A stretch of 64,000 bases of DNA from Sphingobacterium phlebotomi (GTDB lineage: Bacteria > Bacteroidota > Bacteroidia > Sphingobacteriales > Sphingobacteriaceae). Under the pieces are notes generated by a model, which saw only the letters and a list, made by a program, of their open reading frames with translations, had not been told where the DNA came from and ran no database searches. The stretch lies in NCBI RefSeq assembly GCF_008180195.1, contig NZ_VTAV01000001.1, positions 620,001 to 684,000 on the forward strand, written 5' to 3'. Shown piece after piece: positions 44,858-52,946 of this stretch (positions are counted from its first letter, which is position 1; the number at the start of each line of letters is the position of its first letter). Made by a program: the position numbers and the translations under genes.

Positions 44858-46927
44858 TTGAGTATCTTATCTAAAAACCGTTTTACTATTACATCGGCTC
44901 TGCCTTACGCTAATGGCCCCTTACACATTGGACACCTTGCTGGAGCTTATGTTCCCGCTGATATTTTTGTGCGTTTCTTACGGTTGAACCAAAAGGATGT
45001 GGTGTTTGTTTGTGGTTCGGATGAACATGGCGCCGCTATTACTATCAAAGCAAAGAAAGAAGGCGTAACACCACGAGAAATTATTGATAAGTACAATCAG
45101 CAAATTAAAGAGAGCTTTGCCCAATTTGGTATCGGTTTCGATATATATCACCGCACTTCGGAAAAGGTGCATCACGAGCTGTCGCAGGAATTTTTTATGA
45201 ACCTTTATGAAAAAGGGGAATTTATAGAAAAGTTTTCCGAGCAGTATTATGATGAAGAATATCATCAATTCTTAGCTGATCGCTATATTGTGGGTACATG
45301 TCCGCATTGCCATAATGAGGGAGCTTATGGTGACCAATGTGAAAAATGTGGTACTTCGTTGAACCCGACAGACCTCATAAATCCTAAATCGACCTTGAGC
45401 GGGAAAACACCCGTATTGAGAGAGACCAAGCATTGGTATCTTCCGTTGGATAAATATCAACCTTGGTTGGAAAAATGGTTGATCGAGGGAAAAAAAGGTG
45501 TGCTAAAACCGAATGTTTTGGGACAATGTCAATCTTGGTTAAAATCCGGCTTGCAGCCACGTTCTATGACGCGTGATTTAGATTGGGGAGTGGATGTTCC
45601 GCTCGAGGAAGCAAAAGGTAAAAAATTATATGTTTGGCTGGATGCTCCTATTGGATATATTTCTGCTACAAAGCAATGGGCGCTTGATCATGATCAAGAT
45701 TGGGAAAAATATTGGAAGAAACAAGCCAATCCCGGAGATGATTCAACCTTGATTCACTTTATTGGAAAAGATAACATTGTATTTCATTGTATTACTTTTC
45801 CGGCAATATTGCATGCGCATGGCGAATATATATTGCCTGAAAATGTTCCGGCAAACGAGTTCTTAAACTTGGAAGGAGATAAATTATCAACATCTAGAAA
45901 CCATGCCGTCTGGTTGCATGAGTATCTATTGGAATTTCCGGATAAACAAGATGAGCTACGTTATGTGCTCACATCTATTTTGCCGGAAACATCGGATAGT
46001 GAATTTACATGGAAAGATTTTCAAGCACGTGTGAACAACGAGCTGGTTGCCATTTTAGGTAACTTTGTGAACCGGGTAATGGTACTTTCTCATAAATATT
46101 TTGAAGGGCTAGTCTCTTTAGGAGAAGCTTTATCTGATAGCGATCAAGTCGTATTGGATGAATTGGCTAGCTACCCGCAACTCATTAACCAGTCCATTGC
46201 GCAATATCGCTTCCGAGAAGCATTGAGCCATTTTATGAATGCGGCGCGTTTGGGTAATAAATACCTCGCCGATGAAGAGCCGTGGAAGGTATTCAAAGAA
46301 AATCCCGAGCGCGTGAAAACAGTCCTCTATGTGGCTTCGCAGATTGTTGCCAATCTGGCCGTATTAGCACAGCCGTTTCTTCCGAAAACGGCTGGCAAGT
46401 TATTTGCGATGTTAGATTTGGCACCCCAAGACTGGGCGTATGCAGGGCAGCAAAATCTTATTGTCGCAGGGCATGTACTCGGTAAAGCACAATTGCTATT
46501 CGAAAAGATTAGCGATGAGCAAGTAGATTTTCAATTGCAGAAACTGCAGGAAGCTAAAACCAAGAATGCAGCGGCTGCTGTCCAGGTTGAACCGTCAAAA
46601 GCAAATATTAGCTATGATGACTTCCTAAAAATGGATATTCGTGTGGGAACCATATTGGAAGCAGAGAAAGTTGCTAAAACGAAGAAACTGTTGAAGCTGA
46701 AAATCGACACGGGTATCGATCAGCGAACAGTGGTTTCCGGAATCGCCGAATTTTTTAACCCAGAAGACATTCTTGGTAAGCAGGTATCTATTCTAGTGAA
46801 TTTGGAACCAAGGGTTATCAAAGGCATTGCATCGCAGGGGATGATTTTAATGGCTGAAGATTCGGATGGCAGATTGGATTTTGTGAACCCGACTTCAACG
46901 ATTAAAACGGGTAGTTCCGTAAGGTAG
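44858..46927 (+). CDS. metG: Methionyl-tRNA synthetase with C-terminal tRNA-binding domain
   Basis: Charges tRNA-Met; cytoplasmic. 689 residues from a TTG start (no in-frame ATG nearby; the start [26 protein letters not shown] matches the family). HIGH at 23-26, a zinc-binding pair [18 protein letters not shown], and KLSTS (about 342-346) in place of KMSKS, all intact. From about residue 585 the Arc1p-like tRNA-binding domain ([18 protein letters not shown]) is fused. The last 33 bases overlap brnQ on the other strand. Confidence 0.96.
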   Translation: MSILSKNRFTITSALPYANGPLHIGHLAGAYVPADIFVRFLRLNQKDVVFVCGSDEHGAAITIKAKKEGVTPREIIDKYNQQIKESFAQFGIGFDIYHRTSEKVHHELSQEFFMNLYEKGEFIEKFSEQYYDEEYHQFLADRYIVGTCPHCHNEGAYGDQCEKCGTSLNPTDLINPKSTLSGKTPVLRETKHWYLPLDKYQPWLEKWLIEGKKGVLKPNVLGQCQSWLKSGLQPRSMTRDLDWGVDVPLEEAKGKKLYVWLDAPIGYISATKQWALDHDQDWEKYWKKQANPGDDSTLIHFIGKDNIVFHCITFPAILHAHGEYILPENVPANEFLNLEGDKLSTSRNHAVWLHEYLLEFPDKQDELRYVLTSILPETSDSEFTWKDFQARVNNELVAILGNFVNRVMVLSHKYFEGLVSLGEALSDSDQVVLDELASYPQLINQSIAQYRFREALSHFMNAARLGNKYLADEEPWKVFKENPERVKTVLYVASQIVANLAVLAQPFLPKTAGKLFAMLDLAPQDWAYAGQQNLIVAGHVLGKAQLLFEKISDEQVDFQLQKLQEAKTKNAAAAVQVEPSKANISYDDFLKMDIRVGTILEAEKVAKTKKLLKLKIDTGIDQRTVVSGIAEFFNPEDILGKQVSILVNLEPRVIKGIASQGMILMAEDSDGRLDFVNPTSTIKTGSSVR

Positions 46928-48199
46928 TTTAGAAATAAAAAAGCCAACAGCAAAAAATACGAACGAAGGAACAACCCAACCCAATTCATAAGCAAAGAAG
47001 GGAATATGGTTTAACCAGGTCAATGTATCCGCGTTGAGCATATCGAATATCTTCAATACGTTTAATAATGCGATGATGGTAGAGGCGATCAATGCAGCAA
47101 CATATGGTAGTTTGGATTTGACAGACCGCCCAAATATAACGATATATAAAACCAAGGTGATGACAATAGGATAGACGAAAGCCAATGGCGGATAGGCGAA
47201 TTGGATAATGTTGTCTACGCCGGTGACGGCCAAGATTCCGGAGAGGATACAAGAAGCCGTTACTAATAGTTTATAGCTTAGCCTACCTTTAGTCAGTTTG
47301 TTAAAGAAGGCGCCTACGGCGGTGGTCAACGCAATTGCAGTAGTTAGGCAAGCCAATGCGATACTGATAGCAATAGCCAGTGTTCCGTACTTTCCGAGAA
47401 TACTGTTTGAGATATGGATAAGGAGGGCCGAGCGGCTGATGTGGGTGTTTTGAATATCGGAAGTAGCGCCCAGATAAATTAAACCACCATAAATAAAGAA
47501 TAGGCAAGTTGCAGCCAATGCTCCCGATGCGATGACGACCTTGTTTTTTGTAGTGATACTTTCGTAGCCTTTGGCTTTGGTTGCGGAGATAATAATACCC
47601 GCAAATATAACGGATGCCAATACATCAAGCGTTTGATAGCCTTCAATAAACCCAAGTGTAAACGAATCTGACGTGGAAAGGATACCGGTTTGCGGGGCAG
47701 TAATTGGATTTGCGATACCCATGCCAATCAAAATAACAAGGACTAGGAGTAAAAATGGTGTTAGAACATTTCCAACCAAATCCACAACCTTAGACGGAAC
47801 AATCGAAAACAACCAGGTAACGGCAAAGAAGAAAATAGATGTCCACACGGGGTTGCTGTCTGGGAAAGACGGAAGTATCCCTATTTCAAATGTAGTCGCT
47901 GCGGTTCGTGGAAGAGCAATCAACGGACCGATACAAATCATGATAACAGATCCGAGGATAGCGGCAAGGTTCTTATTGATACGATGACCTAAGTCGTTAA
48001 AATCATCGCCGGAATTGGTGACGGATAAAATACCGAGAAAAGGAAGTAAGATACCGGTAAGTCCAAATGCCAAGATCGTTATCCAAACATGATCGCCTAT
48101 TTGCAGACCGATAAAAGGAGGTAATAATAAATTCCCCGCTCCAAAGAACATGGCAAATAAGGCAAAACCGATGGTGGTAATATCTCGTAACTTTCTCAA
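46895..48199 (-). CDS. brnQ: Branched-chain amino acid transport system II carrier protein
   Basis: A sodium-coupled importer of Leu/Ile/Val with about 12 helices, 434 residues. The start is a TTG ([31 protein letters not shown]), and the start helix is the diagnostic BrnQ sequence. Other conserved elements are [13 protein letters not shown] and [26 protein letters not shown]. It converges with metG and overlaps its 3' end by 33 bp; a 22-bp gap follows folP, which precedes it on the same strand. Confidence 0.93.
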   Translation of the reverse strand: MRKLRDITTIGFALFAMFFGAGNLLLPPFIGLQIGDHVWITILAFGLTGILLPFLGILSVTNSGDDFNDLGHRINKNLAAILGSVIMICIGPLIALPRTAATTFEIGILPSFPDSNPVWTSIFFFAVTWLFSIVPSKVVDLVGNVLTPFLLLVLVILIGMGIANPITAPQTGILSTSDSFTLGFIEGYQTLDVLASVIFAGIIISATKAKGYESITTKNKVVIASGALAATCLFFIYGGLIYLGATSDIQNTHISRSALLIHISNSILGKYGTLAIAISIALACLTTAIALTTAVGAFFNKLTKGRLSYKLLVTASCILSGILAVTGVDNIIQFAYPPLAFVYPIVITLVLYIVIFGRSVKSKLPYVAALIASTIIALLNVLKIFDMLNADTLTWLNHIPFFAYELGWVVPSFVFFAVGFFISKLPYGTTRFNR

Positions 48200-48221
48200 A
48201 ATAATATCTTAATTAATAACG

Positions 48222-49046
48222 TTAAAATAATAATTCAATCAGTTGTCTCGCTTCTTTTACATCGTGCACGCGGAGCAATTGCACGCCTTTCGTTAGTAAT
48301 AATGTGTTTAATGCAATGGTGCCCGTCAGCGCCTCATTGGGGGTAATGCCAAGCTTTTTGTATATCATTGATTTGCGGGAGATCCCTCCTAATATAGGCA
48401 AACCGAAGTAGTGCAGTTCATCGACCCGACGTAAGAGTTCATGATTTTGGTCAACCGTTTTGGCAAATCCGAAACCTGGATCAAGGATAATATCCTTAAC
48501 ACCTAGCGCACGTAATGTTGAAATACTTTCGCCTAATGACGTTGCCACATCGACGACAATATCATCATAATCCGTTAGTGTTTGCATCGTTTCCGGGGTG
48601 CCGCGCATATGCATCAAAATATACGGAACCTGTAATCGGGCTACTGTAGTAAACATATTCTTGTCGAGTGTACCACCCGAAATATCGTTGATAATGTGTA
48701 CACCAGCTTCTACACATGCTTCCGCAACATCAGCACGAAAAGTATCAATAGATAGGATAAGGTGAGGATGTTTTCGGACCAATTCCCGGATAACTGGTAC
48801 AGCTCTATTTATTTCCTCTTGAGGAGATATGGGAGACGCGCCTGGACGGGAAGAATAAGCACCGATATCGATGATATCCGCTCCCTCTATAATAAGCTGC
48901 TCAGCCCGTGCCAAAGCTTGTTCGGCACTATTATGTTTTCCGCCGTCGTAAAAAGAGTCCGGTGTTACATTGAGGATGCCGATGATGAGCGGTTTCTCAA
49001 ATGTTATTAGCCGTCCATTGGCGTTAATAGATTGGGTAGGTGTCAC
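48222..49046 (-). CDS. folP: Dihydropteroate synthase
   Basis: Joins p-aminobenzoate to the pterin pyrophosphate in folate synthesis; the target of sulfonamides. 274 residues, a TIM barrel with GILNVTPDSFYDGGKH, the pterin loop GADIIDIGAYSSRPG, SIDTFRADVAEA, and DPGFGFAKTVDQNH, all intact. The start is a GTG that overlaps the tsaC TGA (GTGA, 4 bases), implying coupling. Confidence 0.94.
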   Translation of the reverse strand: MTPTQSINANGRLITFEKPLIIGILNVTPDSFYDGGKHNSAEQALARAEQLIIEGADIIDIGAYSSRPGASPISPQEEINRAVPVIRELVRKHPHLILSIDTFRADVAEACVEAGVHIINDISGGTLDKNMFTTVARLQVPYILMHMRGTPETMQTLTDYDDIVVDVATSLGESISTLRALGVKDIILDPGFGFAKTVDQNHELLRRVDELHYFGLPILGGISRKSMIYKKLGITPNEALTGTIALNTLLLTKGVQLLRVHDVKEARQLIELLF

Positions 49047-49624
49047 TTTCGTAAAAAATCAAATTTACCACTAGGATCCAGCTTCATTACGGTTGAAGAT
49101 TTACCATCTCCTTTTTCATGCTGTCCGTACTCCACAATGTAATCCACTCTTGTCTTGATATGTTCGGAAATATCTTCGAAACAGGAAGGGGAGACTTCGC
49201 CACTGATATTTGCAGAGGTAGACACAATGGGCTTACGAAATCGTTGGAGCAACTGTTCGCAGAAAGGATGACGGACAATCCGGATGCCGATGCTACCATC
49301 GGGCGCTACAACATTTAACGCTAGATTTTTGGCATTCGAATACACAATGGTTAGAGGTTTCTCCGTATATTCTATCAATTCATATGCCACCTCCGGTATG
49401 TCATTGACGTAACTAGCAAGTTGATTATCATTGTGCAGGAGCACAATCAGGCTTTTATCTTGCTCGCGCCCTTTCAATGCGAAGACTTTTTCTACAGCTT
49501 CGGGATTAGTAGCGTCGCATCCTATCCCCCAAATGGTATCCGTAGGATAAAGAATAAGCCCTCCGTTTTTCAACGTTTCAAGGGCTTTATTCAAATCTTC
49601 TCTATGTACAGCGGTATGCATCAT
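49043..49624 (-). CDS. tsaC: Threonylcarbamoyl-AMP synthase (Sua5/YrdC/TsaC family)
   Basis: Makes the threonylcarbamoyl-adenylate used to modify tRNA position 37. About 193 residues from the ATG at 49624, which overlaps the dapD stop as TGATG; the frame also offers a TTG one codon earlier. Motifs: GGLILYPTDTIWGIGCDATN (YrdC signature), VEKVFALKGREQDKSLIVLLH, GIRIVRHPF and STSANISGE. Single-domain form with no Sua5 C-terminal extension. Confidence 0.92.
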   Translation of the reverse strand: MMHTAVHREDLNKALETLKNGGLILYPTDTIWGIGCDATNPEAVEKVFALKGREQDKSLIVLLHNDNQLASYVNDIPEVAYELIEYTEKPLTIVYSNAKNLALNVVAPDGSIGIRIVRHPFCEQLLQRFRKPIVSTSANISGEVSPSCFEDISEHIKTRVDYIVEYGQHEKGDGKSSTVMKLDPSGKFDFLRK

Positions 49625-50445
49625 CAAACAGCCACATTGTGTTCACGTAATGCGTCGTTTAAAGAAGTCTTCTTGTCTGTTGATTCTTTACGCTGACCGA
49701 TAATCAAGGCACAGGGTACTTGGTATTCGCCAGCGGCAAACTTCTTGGTGTAAGAACCTGGGATAACGACAGAACGTGCAGGAACATAACCTTTGTATTC
49801 CACTGGTTCAGATCCAGATACGTCAATGATTTTCGTTGACGCCGTCAATACAACATTTGCACCTAAAACCGCTTCCGTTTCAACGCGGATACCCTCTACC
49901 ACAATGGCTCGAGAACCTACAAACACATTATCTTCAATGATAACAGGTGCTGCTTGGACAGGCTCTAAAACTCCGCCAATGCCTACACCACCACTTAGAT
50001 GGACGTTTTTACCGATTTGAGCACAAGAACCTACGGTAGCCCATGTGTCGACCATCGTACCTTCGTCCACGTAAGCACCGATGTTCACGTAAGAAGGCAT
50101 CATAATAACACCTTTTGACAGGTAAGCACCGTAACGCGCACTTGCTCCTGGCACAACACGTACCCCAAGTGCTTTATAATTCGTTTTCAGTTCCATTTTA
50201 TCATAGTAAACAAAAGGGTTGTTGTGGACTTCTTTCATCTCCTGAATGGGGAAATAAAGAATAACCGCTTTTTTTATCCAATCATTTACATGCCAGCGGC
50301 TACCAATCGGCTCCGCTACACGGATTTCGCCTTTGTCGAGCTTGTCAATCACTACTTTGACCGCCTCATAATGCTCTTTATATTCTAATAATTGCCTGTT
50401 TTCCCAAGCGTCTTCAATTAATTTTTGCAGTTTGTGTATATCCAT
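49624..50445 (-). CDS. dapD: Tetrahydrodipicolinate N-succinyltransferase
   Basis: Adds succinyl to tetrahydrodipicolinate in the succinylase branch of lysine/diaminopimelate synthesis. 273 residues: N-terminal helical region, then a left-handed beta-helix of hexapeptide repeats (for example VHLSGGVGIGGVLEPVQAAPVIIEDNVFVGSRAIVVEGIRV), ending GYVPARSVVIPGSYTKKFA. First of the dapD-tsaC-folP run of coupled genes. Confidence 0.96.
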   Translation of the reverse strand: MDIHKLQKLIEDAWENRQLLEYKEHYEAVKVVIDKLDKGEIRVAEPIGSRWHVNDWIKKAVILYFPIQEMKEVHNNPFVYYDKMELKTNYKALGVRVVPGASARYGAYLSKGVIMMPSYVNIGAYVDEGTMVDTWATVGSCAQIGKNVHLSGGVGIGGVLEPVQAAPVIIEDNVFVGSRAIVVEGIRVETEAVLGANVVLTASTKIIDVSGSEPVEYKGYVPARSVVIPGSYTKKFAAGEYQVPCALIIGQRKESTDKKTSLNDALREHNVAV

Positions 50446-50516
50446 TTTTACTTATAATGTTATGAAATGACAAGGTCATCTACAAACTTAAAAAAAATCC
50501 TTAAGTTAAAGAAGGA

Positions 50517-50707
50517 ACAATACAATTGCACTACCCCTCATTAACCTATGACGTCCATCCGGAATTTTGACAACTGTAGAAATCTTCCCCTTGCACCTTC
50601 CCTCCCTGTCAAAAATCCGAAGGACGAGCTTTTATGAACAAATGTTTATTTTGGTGTTCATGAGCTCCCGTTGGTCGGTTTGCTTCTTTTTCGCAGGGAA
50701 AAAGAAG
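50517..50707 (-). repeat. Dispersed two-hairpin intergenic element, copy B
   Basis: Read on the minus strand: a 10-bp hairpin (50698-50707 with 50683-50692, 5-nt loop), a 60-base spacer, a long-loop hairpin (50552-50626) with a 5-bp outer stem, a TT/GAT internal loop and a 13-position inner stem with one mismatch, then a tail at 50517-50546. Each part is shared with copy A at 63818-63985. It lies in the 286-bp gap between the divergent dapD and S4-protein genes. Confidence 0.75.
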
Positions 50708-50731
50708 ATAAAAAAACCTTATTTTTGCTGT

Positions 50732-51136
50732 ATGGCAGCAACGGAAAAACTACGAATAGATAAATACTTGTGGGCAATTCGTATATTCAAGACGAGAAGC
50801 CTGGCCACGGAAGCATGTAAAGCTGGGCGCGTGAAGCTGAATGGACAGAATGTAAAGCCCTCTTATATAGTGAAAGTAGGAGAAACATATGCCGTCCAAA
50901 AAGGCATTGAACGTAAGGTGATTCTCGTGACCGGTTTATTGGAAAGACGTGTAGATGCCAAAACGGCGGTACAGTTTTATGAAGACCGGACACCAGTGGA
51001 AGAAACGTATGCTTATAAATCTACCTTTCATGCTCCGGTACTGAAACGTGATCGCGGTACGGGACGACCTACAAAAAAAGACCGCCGTGAGATAGACGAT
51101 TTAAAATCGGATTGGTGGGAAGATGAGAAAAGTTAA
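50732..51136 (+). CDS. S4-domain RNA-binding protein (HslR/Hsp15-like)
   Basis: I place the start at 50732 (MAATEKLRIDKYLWAIRIFKTRSLA), since the S4 domain begins directly there and the upstream 55 codons of the open frame lie within the repeat element. Residues about 5-60 are the S4 RNA-binding fold (RIDKYLWAIRIFKTRSLATEACKAGRVKLNGQNVKPS); a basic tail follows. Hsp15 binds 50S subunits with free nascent chains in E. coli. A TATTTTTG box at 50720-50727 stands only 4 bases before the ATG. It overlaps the next gene by 14 bases. Confidence 0.85.
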   Translation: MAATEKLRIDKYLWAIRIFKTRSLATEACKAGRVKLNGQNVKPSYIVKVGETYAVQKGIERKVILVTGLLERRVDAKTAVQFYEDRTPVEETYAYKSTFHAPVLKRDRGTGRPTKKDRREIDDLKSDWWEDEKS

Positions 51137-52742
51137 AGCCCTGTTTTCTATTTTATTTTCCTGTTGGTTCTGCTGTTCAGTACAGGCTCATGTGGATTCA
51201 ATGCAAAGAGAATTGGGACAGGTACTTCGAACCAGTGAACGATTCGAGCAGCATAAACTGCGAAAAATAGAAGGGATAAAGAGCAGTTTAAGGCGTAACC
51301 AAACAATAGAAAAACGAGAGGATCTTCTGTTTCAAATTATTCAGGAATACCGTAAGTATCAGATTGATTCGGCCATTAGCTATACACAACAATATAGAGA
51401 TATTGCGGAGCGGTTAAAAGATCCAGAACGGATTAACCAAGCCTCCATTTTACTAGCACGTTTATTGTCTTCCGCGGGTAAATTTATCGAATCAGGGAAC
51501 CTGCTGCGACAAATCAAACGAGACAGCTTGTCTGCAGCACTATTACCCGATTATTTTGACGCTTTTTTAGCGTTTAACAGCCATTATGGACAAAGCAGCA
51601 ATACGGAACGCTATTTCACGCAAAGTGAAATTTATCGAGATTCGCTATTGACCGTTTTAGATTCATCATCACTGGATTATAATATTGCATTAGCGACAAA
51701 ACACCTCTTTCATAATGAGGCAGAAAAAGCTAAGGAAATATTATTACAGTTGCTTCGACAAACGACCGATAATCAACCCGAACGGGCTGTAATTGCCTAT
51801 CTTATGGGTATCATATATAAAAATGAAGGCGATATAGAAAAGCAGCTCTATTATTTTTCCATTTCAGCGATAACGGATATCAAGCAGGTGGTGAAAGACA
51901 ATGCTTCGTTGCAAAGCCTAGCGTTATGCTATTACGAAGTGGGTGATATAGATAAGGCTTTTACATTTATTCAGAAAGCCATTGATGATGCGGTGTTTTC
52001 TAATGTGCGCTACCGAACACTGGAAAACTCTTCTTTCTACTCTATTATTAACGCTTCTTTTCAGGAAAAGGAAGCGGAACAAAAGCGCGTGTTAAGAGAA
52101 AATTTAATGGTGATCAGCTTATTGACACTGCTGCTTGTAATAGCACTGTTTATACTCTTTAAACAGATTCAAAAATTGAAGGCGACCCGTGCAGATTTGC
52201 ACGAAGCAAATCAAGCACTGCTACGTCTGAACGAGGAGCTGCGACAAGTCAATACTGACTTGTCCGAAGCCAACCACATCAAAGAGGAATACATTACCCA
52301 GTTTTTCGATATCTGCTCGAGTTATATTGACAAGATTGAAGAGCAGCGTGCAACAGTTCGAAAGAAATTCGCGCAAGGAAAATTAGACGACATTAGTAAA
52401 ATGTTAAAATCACAAGATGTGGTAAAGCATGAATTGGAAGACTTATACCGTAATTTTGATGTTATTTTCCTCAATCTTTATCCATCCTTTATCGACGATT
52501 TCAATAAGCTGTTGCGACCAGAAGAACGTATGAACCTGGACAACAACGAACTCAATACCGAGCTACGTATCTTTGCCTTAATTCGTCTCGGCATAGCAGA
52601 CTCAGCCAAAATAGCGTCCTTTCTTCGGTATTCGCTACGAACGGTATATAATTACCGAGTAAAAGTTCGTAATAAAGTGGCTGGTTCTAAAGACGAATTT
52701 GAAGATAAAATTCGGGATATTGGCACCATTCGCTCTTTTTAA
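51123..52742 (+). CDS. Membrane-anchored PUL regulator, DUF6377-like
   Basis: Signal peptide at the N-terminus, then helical TPR-like repeats in the periplasm, one membrane helix at about 328-350 (VISLLTLLLVIALFILF), a coiled coil (KATRADLHEANQALLRLNEELRQ) and a cytoplasmic C-terminal part with a LuxR-like helix-turn-helix (IADSAKIASFLRYSLRTVYNYRVKVRN). This layout (sensor outside, coiled coil, DNA-binding part inside) is that of the DUF6377 type found beside Bacteroidota SusC/D genes. The S4-protein stop overlaps its start by 14 bp, and the susC gene follows after 204 bp. It probably activates this PUL. Confidence 0.8.
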   Translation: MRKVKALFSILFSCWFCCSVQAHVDSMQRELGQVLRTSERFEQHKLRKIEGIKSSLRRNQTIEKREDLLFQIIQEYRKYQIDSAISYTQQYRDIAERLKDPERINQASILLARLLSSAGKFIESGNLLRQIKRDSLSAALLPDYFDAFLAFNSHYGQSSNTERYFTQSEIYRDSLLTVLDSSSLDYNIALATKHLFHNEAEKAKEILLQLLRQTTDNQPERAVIAYLMGIIYKNEGDIEKQLYYFSISAITDIKQVVKDNASLQSLALCYYEVGDIDKAFTFIQKAIDDAVFSNVRYRTLENSSFYSIINASFQEKEAEQKRVLRENLMVISLLTLLLVIALFILFKQIQKLKATRADLHEANQALLRLNEELRQVNTDLSEANHIKEEYITQFFDICSSYIDKIEEQRATVRKKFAQGKLDDISKMLKSQDVVKHELEDLYRNFDVIFLNLYPSFIDDFNKLLRPEERMNLDNNELNTELRIFALIRLGIADSAKIASFLRYSLRTVYNYRVKVRNKVAGSKDEFEDKIRDIGTIRSF

Positions 52743-52803
52743 TGCTTTCCCTATTTACTTTTTAGCTCCATTTGTTTTTGTTAAGTTATTGGATTTTAGT
52801 GTC

Positions 52804-52847
52804 TTGTGTTTTAATGTCGTTACTTTTACACCGGAGTTGTGTTTTAA
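52804..52847 (+). promoter_or_regulatory. Direct repeat of TTGTGTTTTAA, 33 bp apart
   Basis: The 11-bp sequence occurs exactly at 52804-52814 and 52837-52847, three helical turns apart, just upstream of the susC promoter. It is a candidate activator site for the DUF6377-like regulator. No functional evidence. Confidence 0.35.
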
Positions 52848-52850
52848 CCG

Positions 52851-52882
52851 TTGTATTTTCGTGCTGACCGTCGTTAACTTTG
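52851..52882 (+). promoter_or_regulatory. Promoter of the second susCD operon
   Basis: TTG (52851-52853) and TAACTTTG (52875-52882) with a 21-bp spacer match the Bacteroidota -33/-7 pattern; predicted start near 52888. Confidence 0.6.
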
Positions 52883-52887
52883 TTTGA

Positions 52888-52901
52888 TCTCCTTCGGGAG
52901 A
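52888..52901 (+). promoter_or_regulatory. UUCG-tetraloop hairpin at the 5' end of the susC mRNA
   Basis: TCTCC-TTCG-GGAGA is a 5-bp stem closed by a C(UUCG)G tetraloop, the very stable kind. Its first base is at the predicted transcription start, so it would cap the 5' end of the mRNA. Confidence 0.55.
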
Positions 52902-52946
52902 ATGAGCTTTACAGTTATAATCCAATAAACAAAGATTAACAAACCT

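Noticed and set aside
50567..50731. N-terminal extension of the S4-domain protein
   Set aside because: The added residues lie in the dispersed element and are unlike any S4 protein N-terminus.
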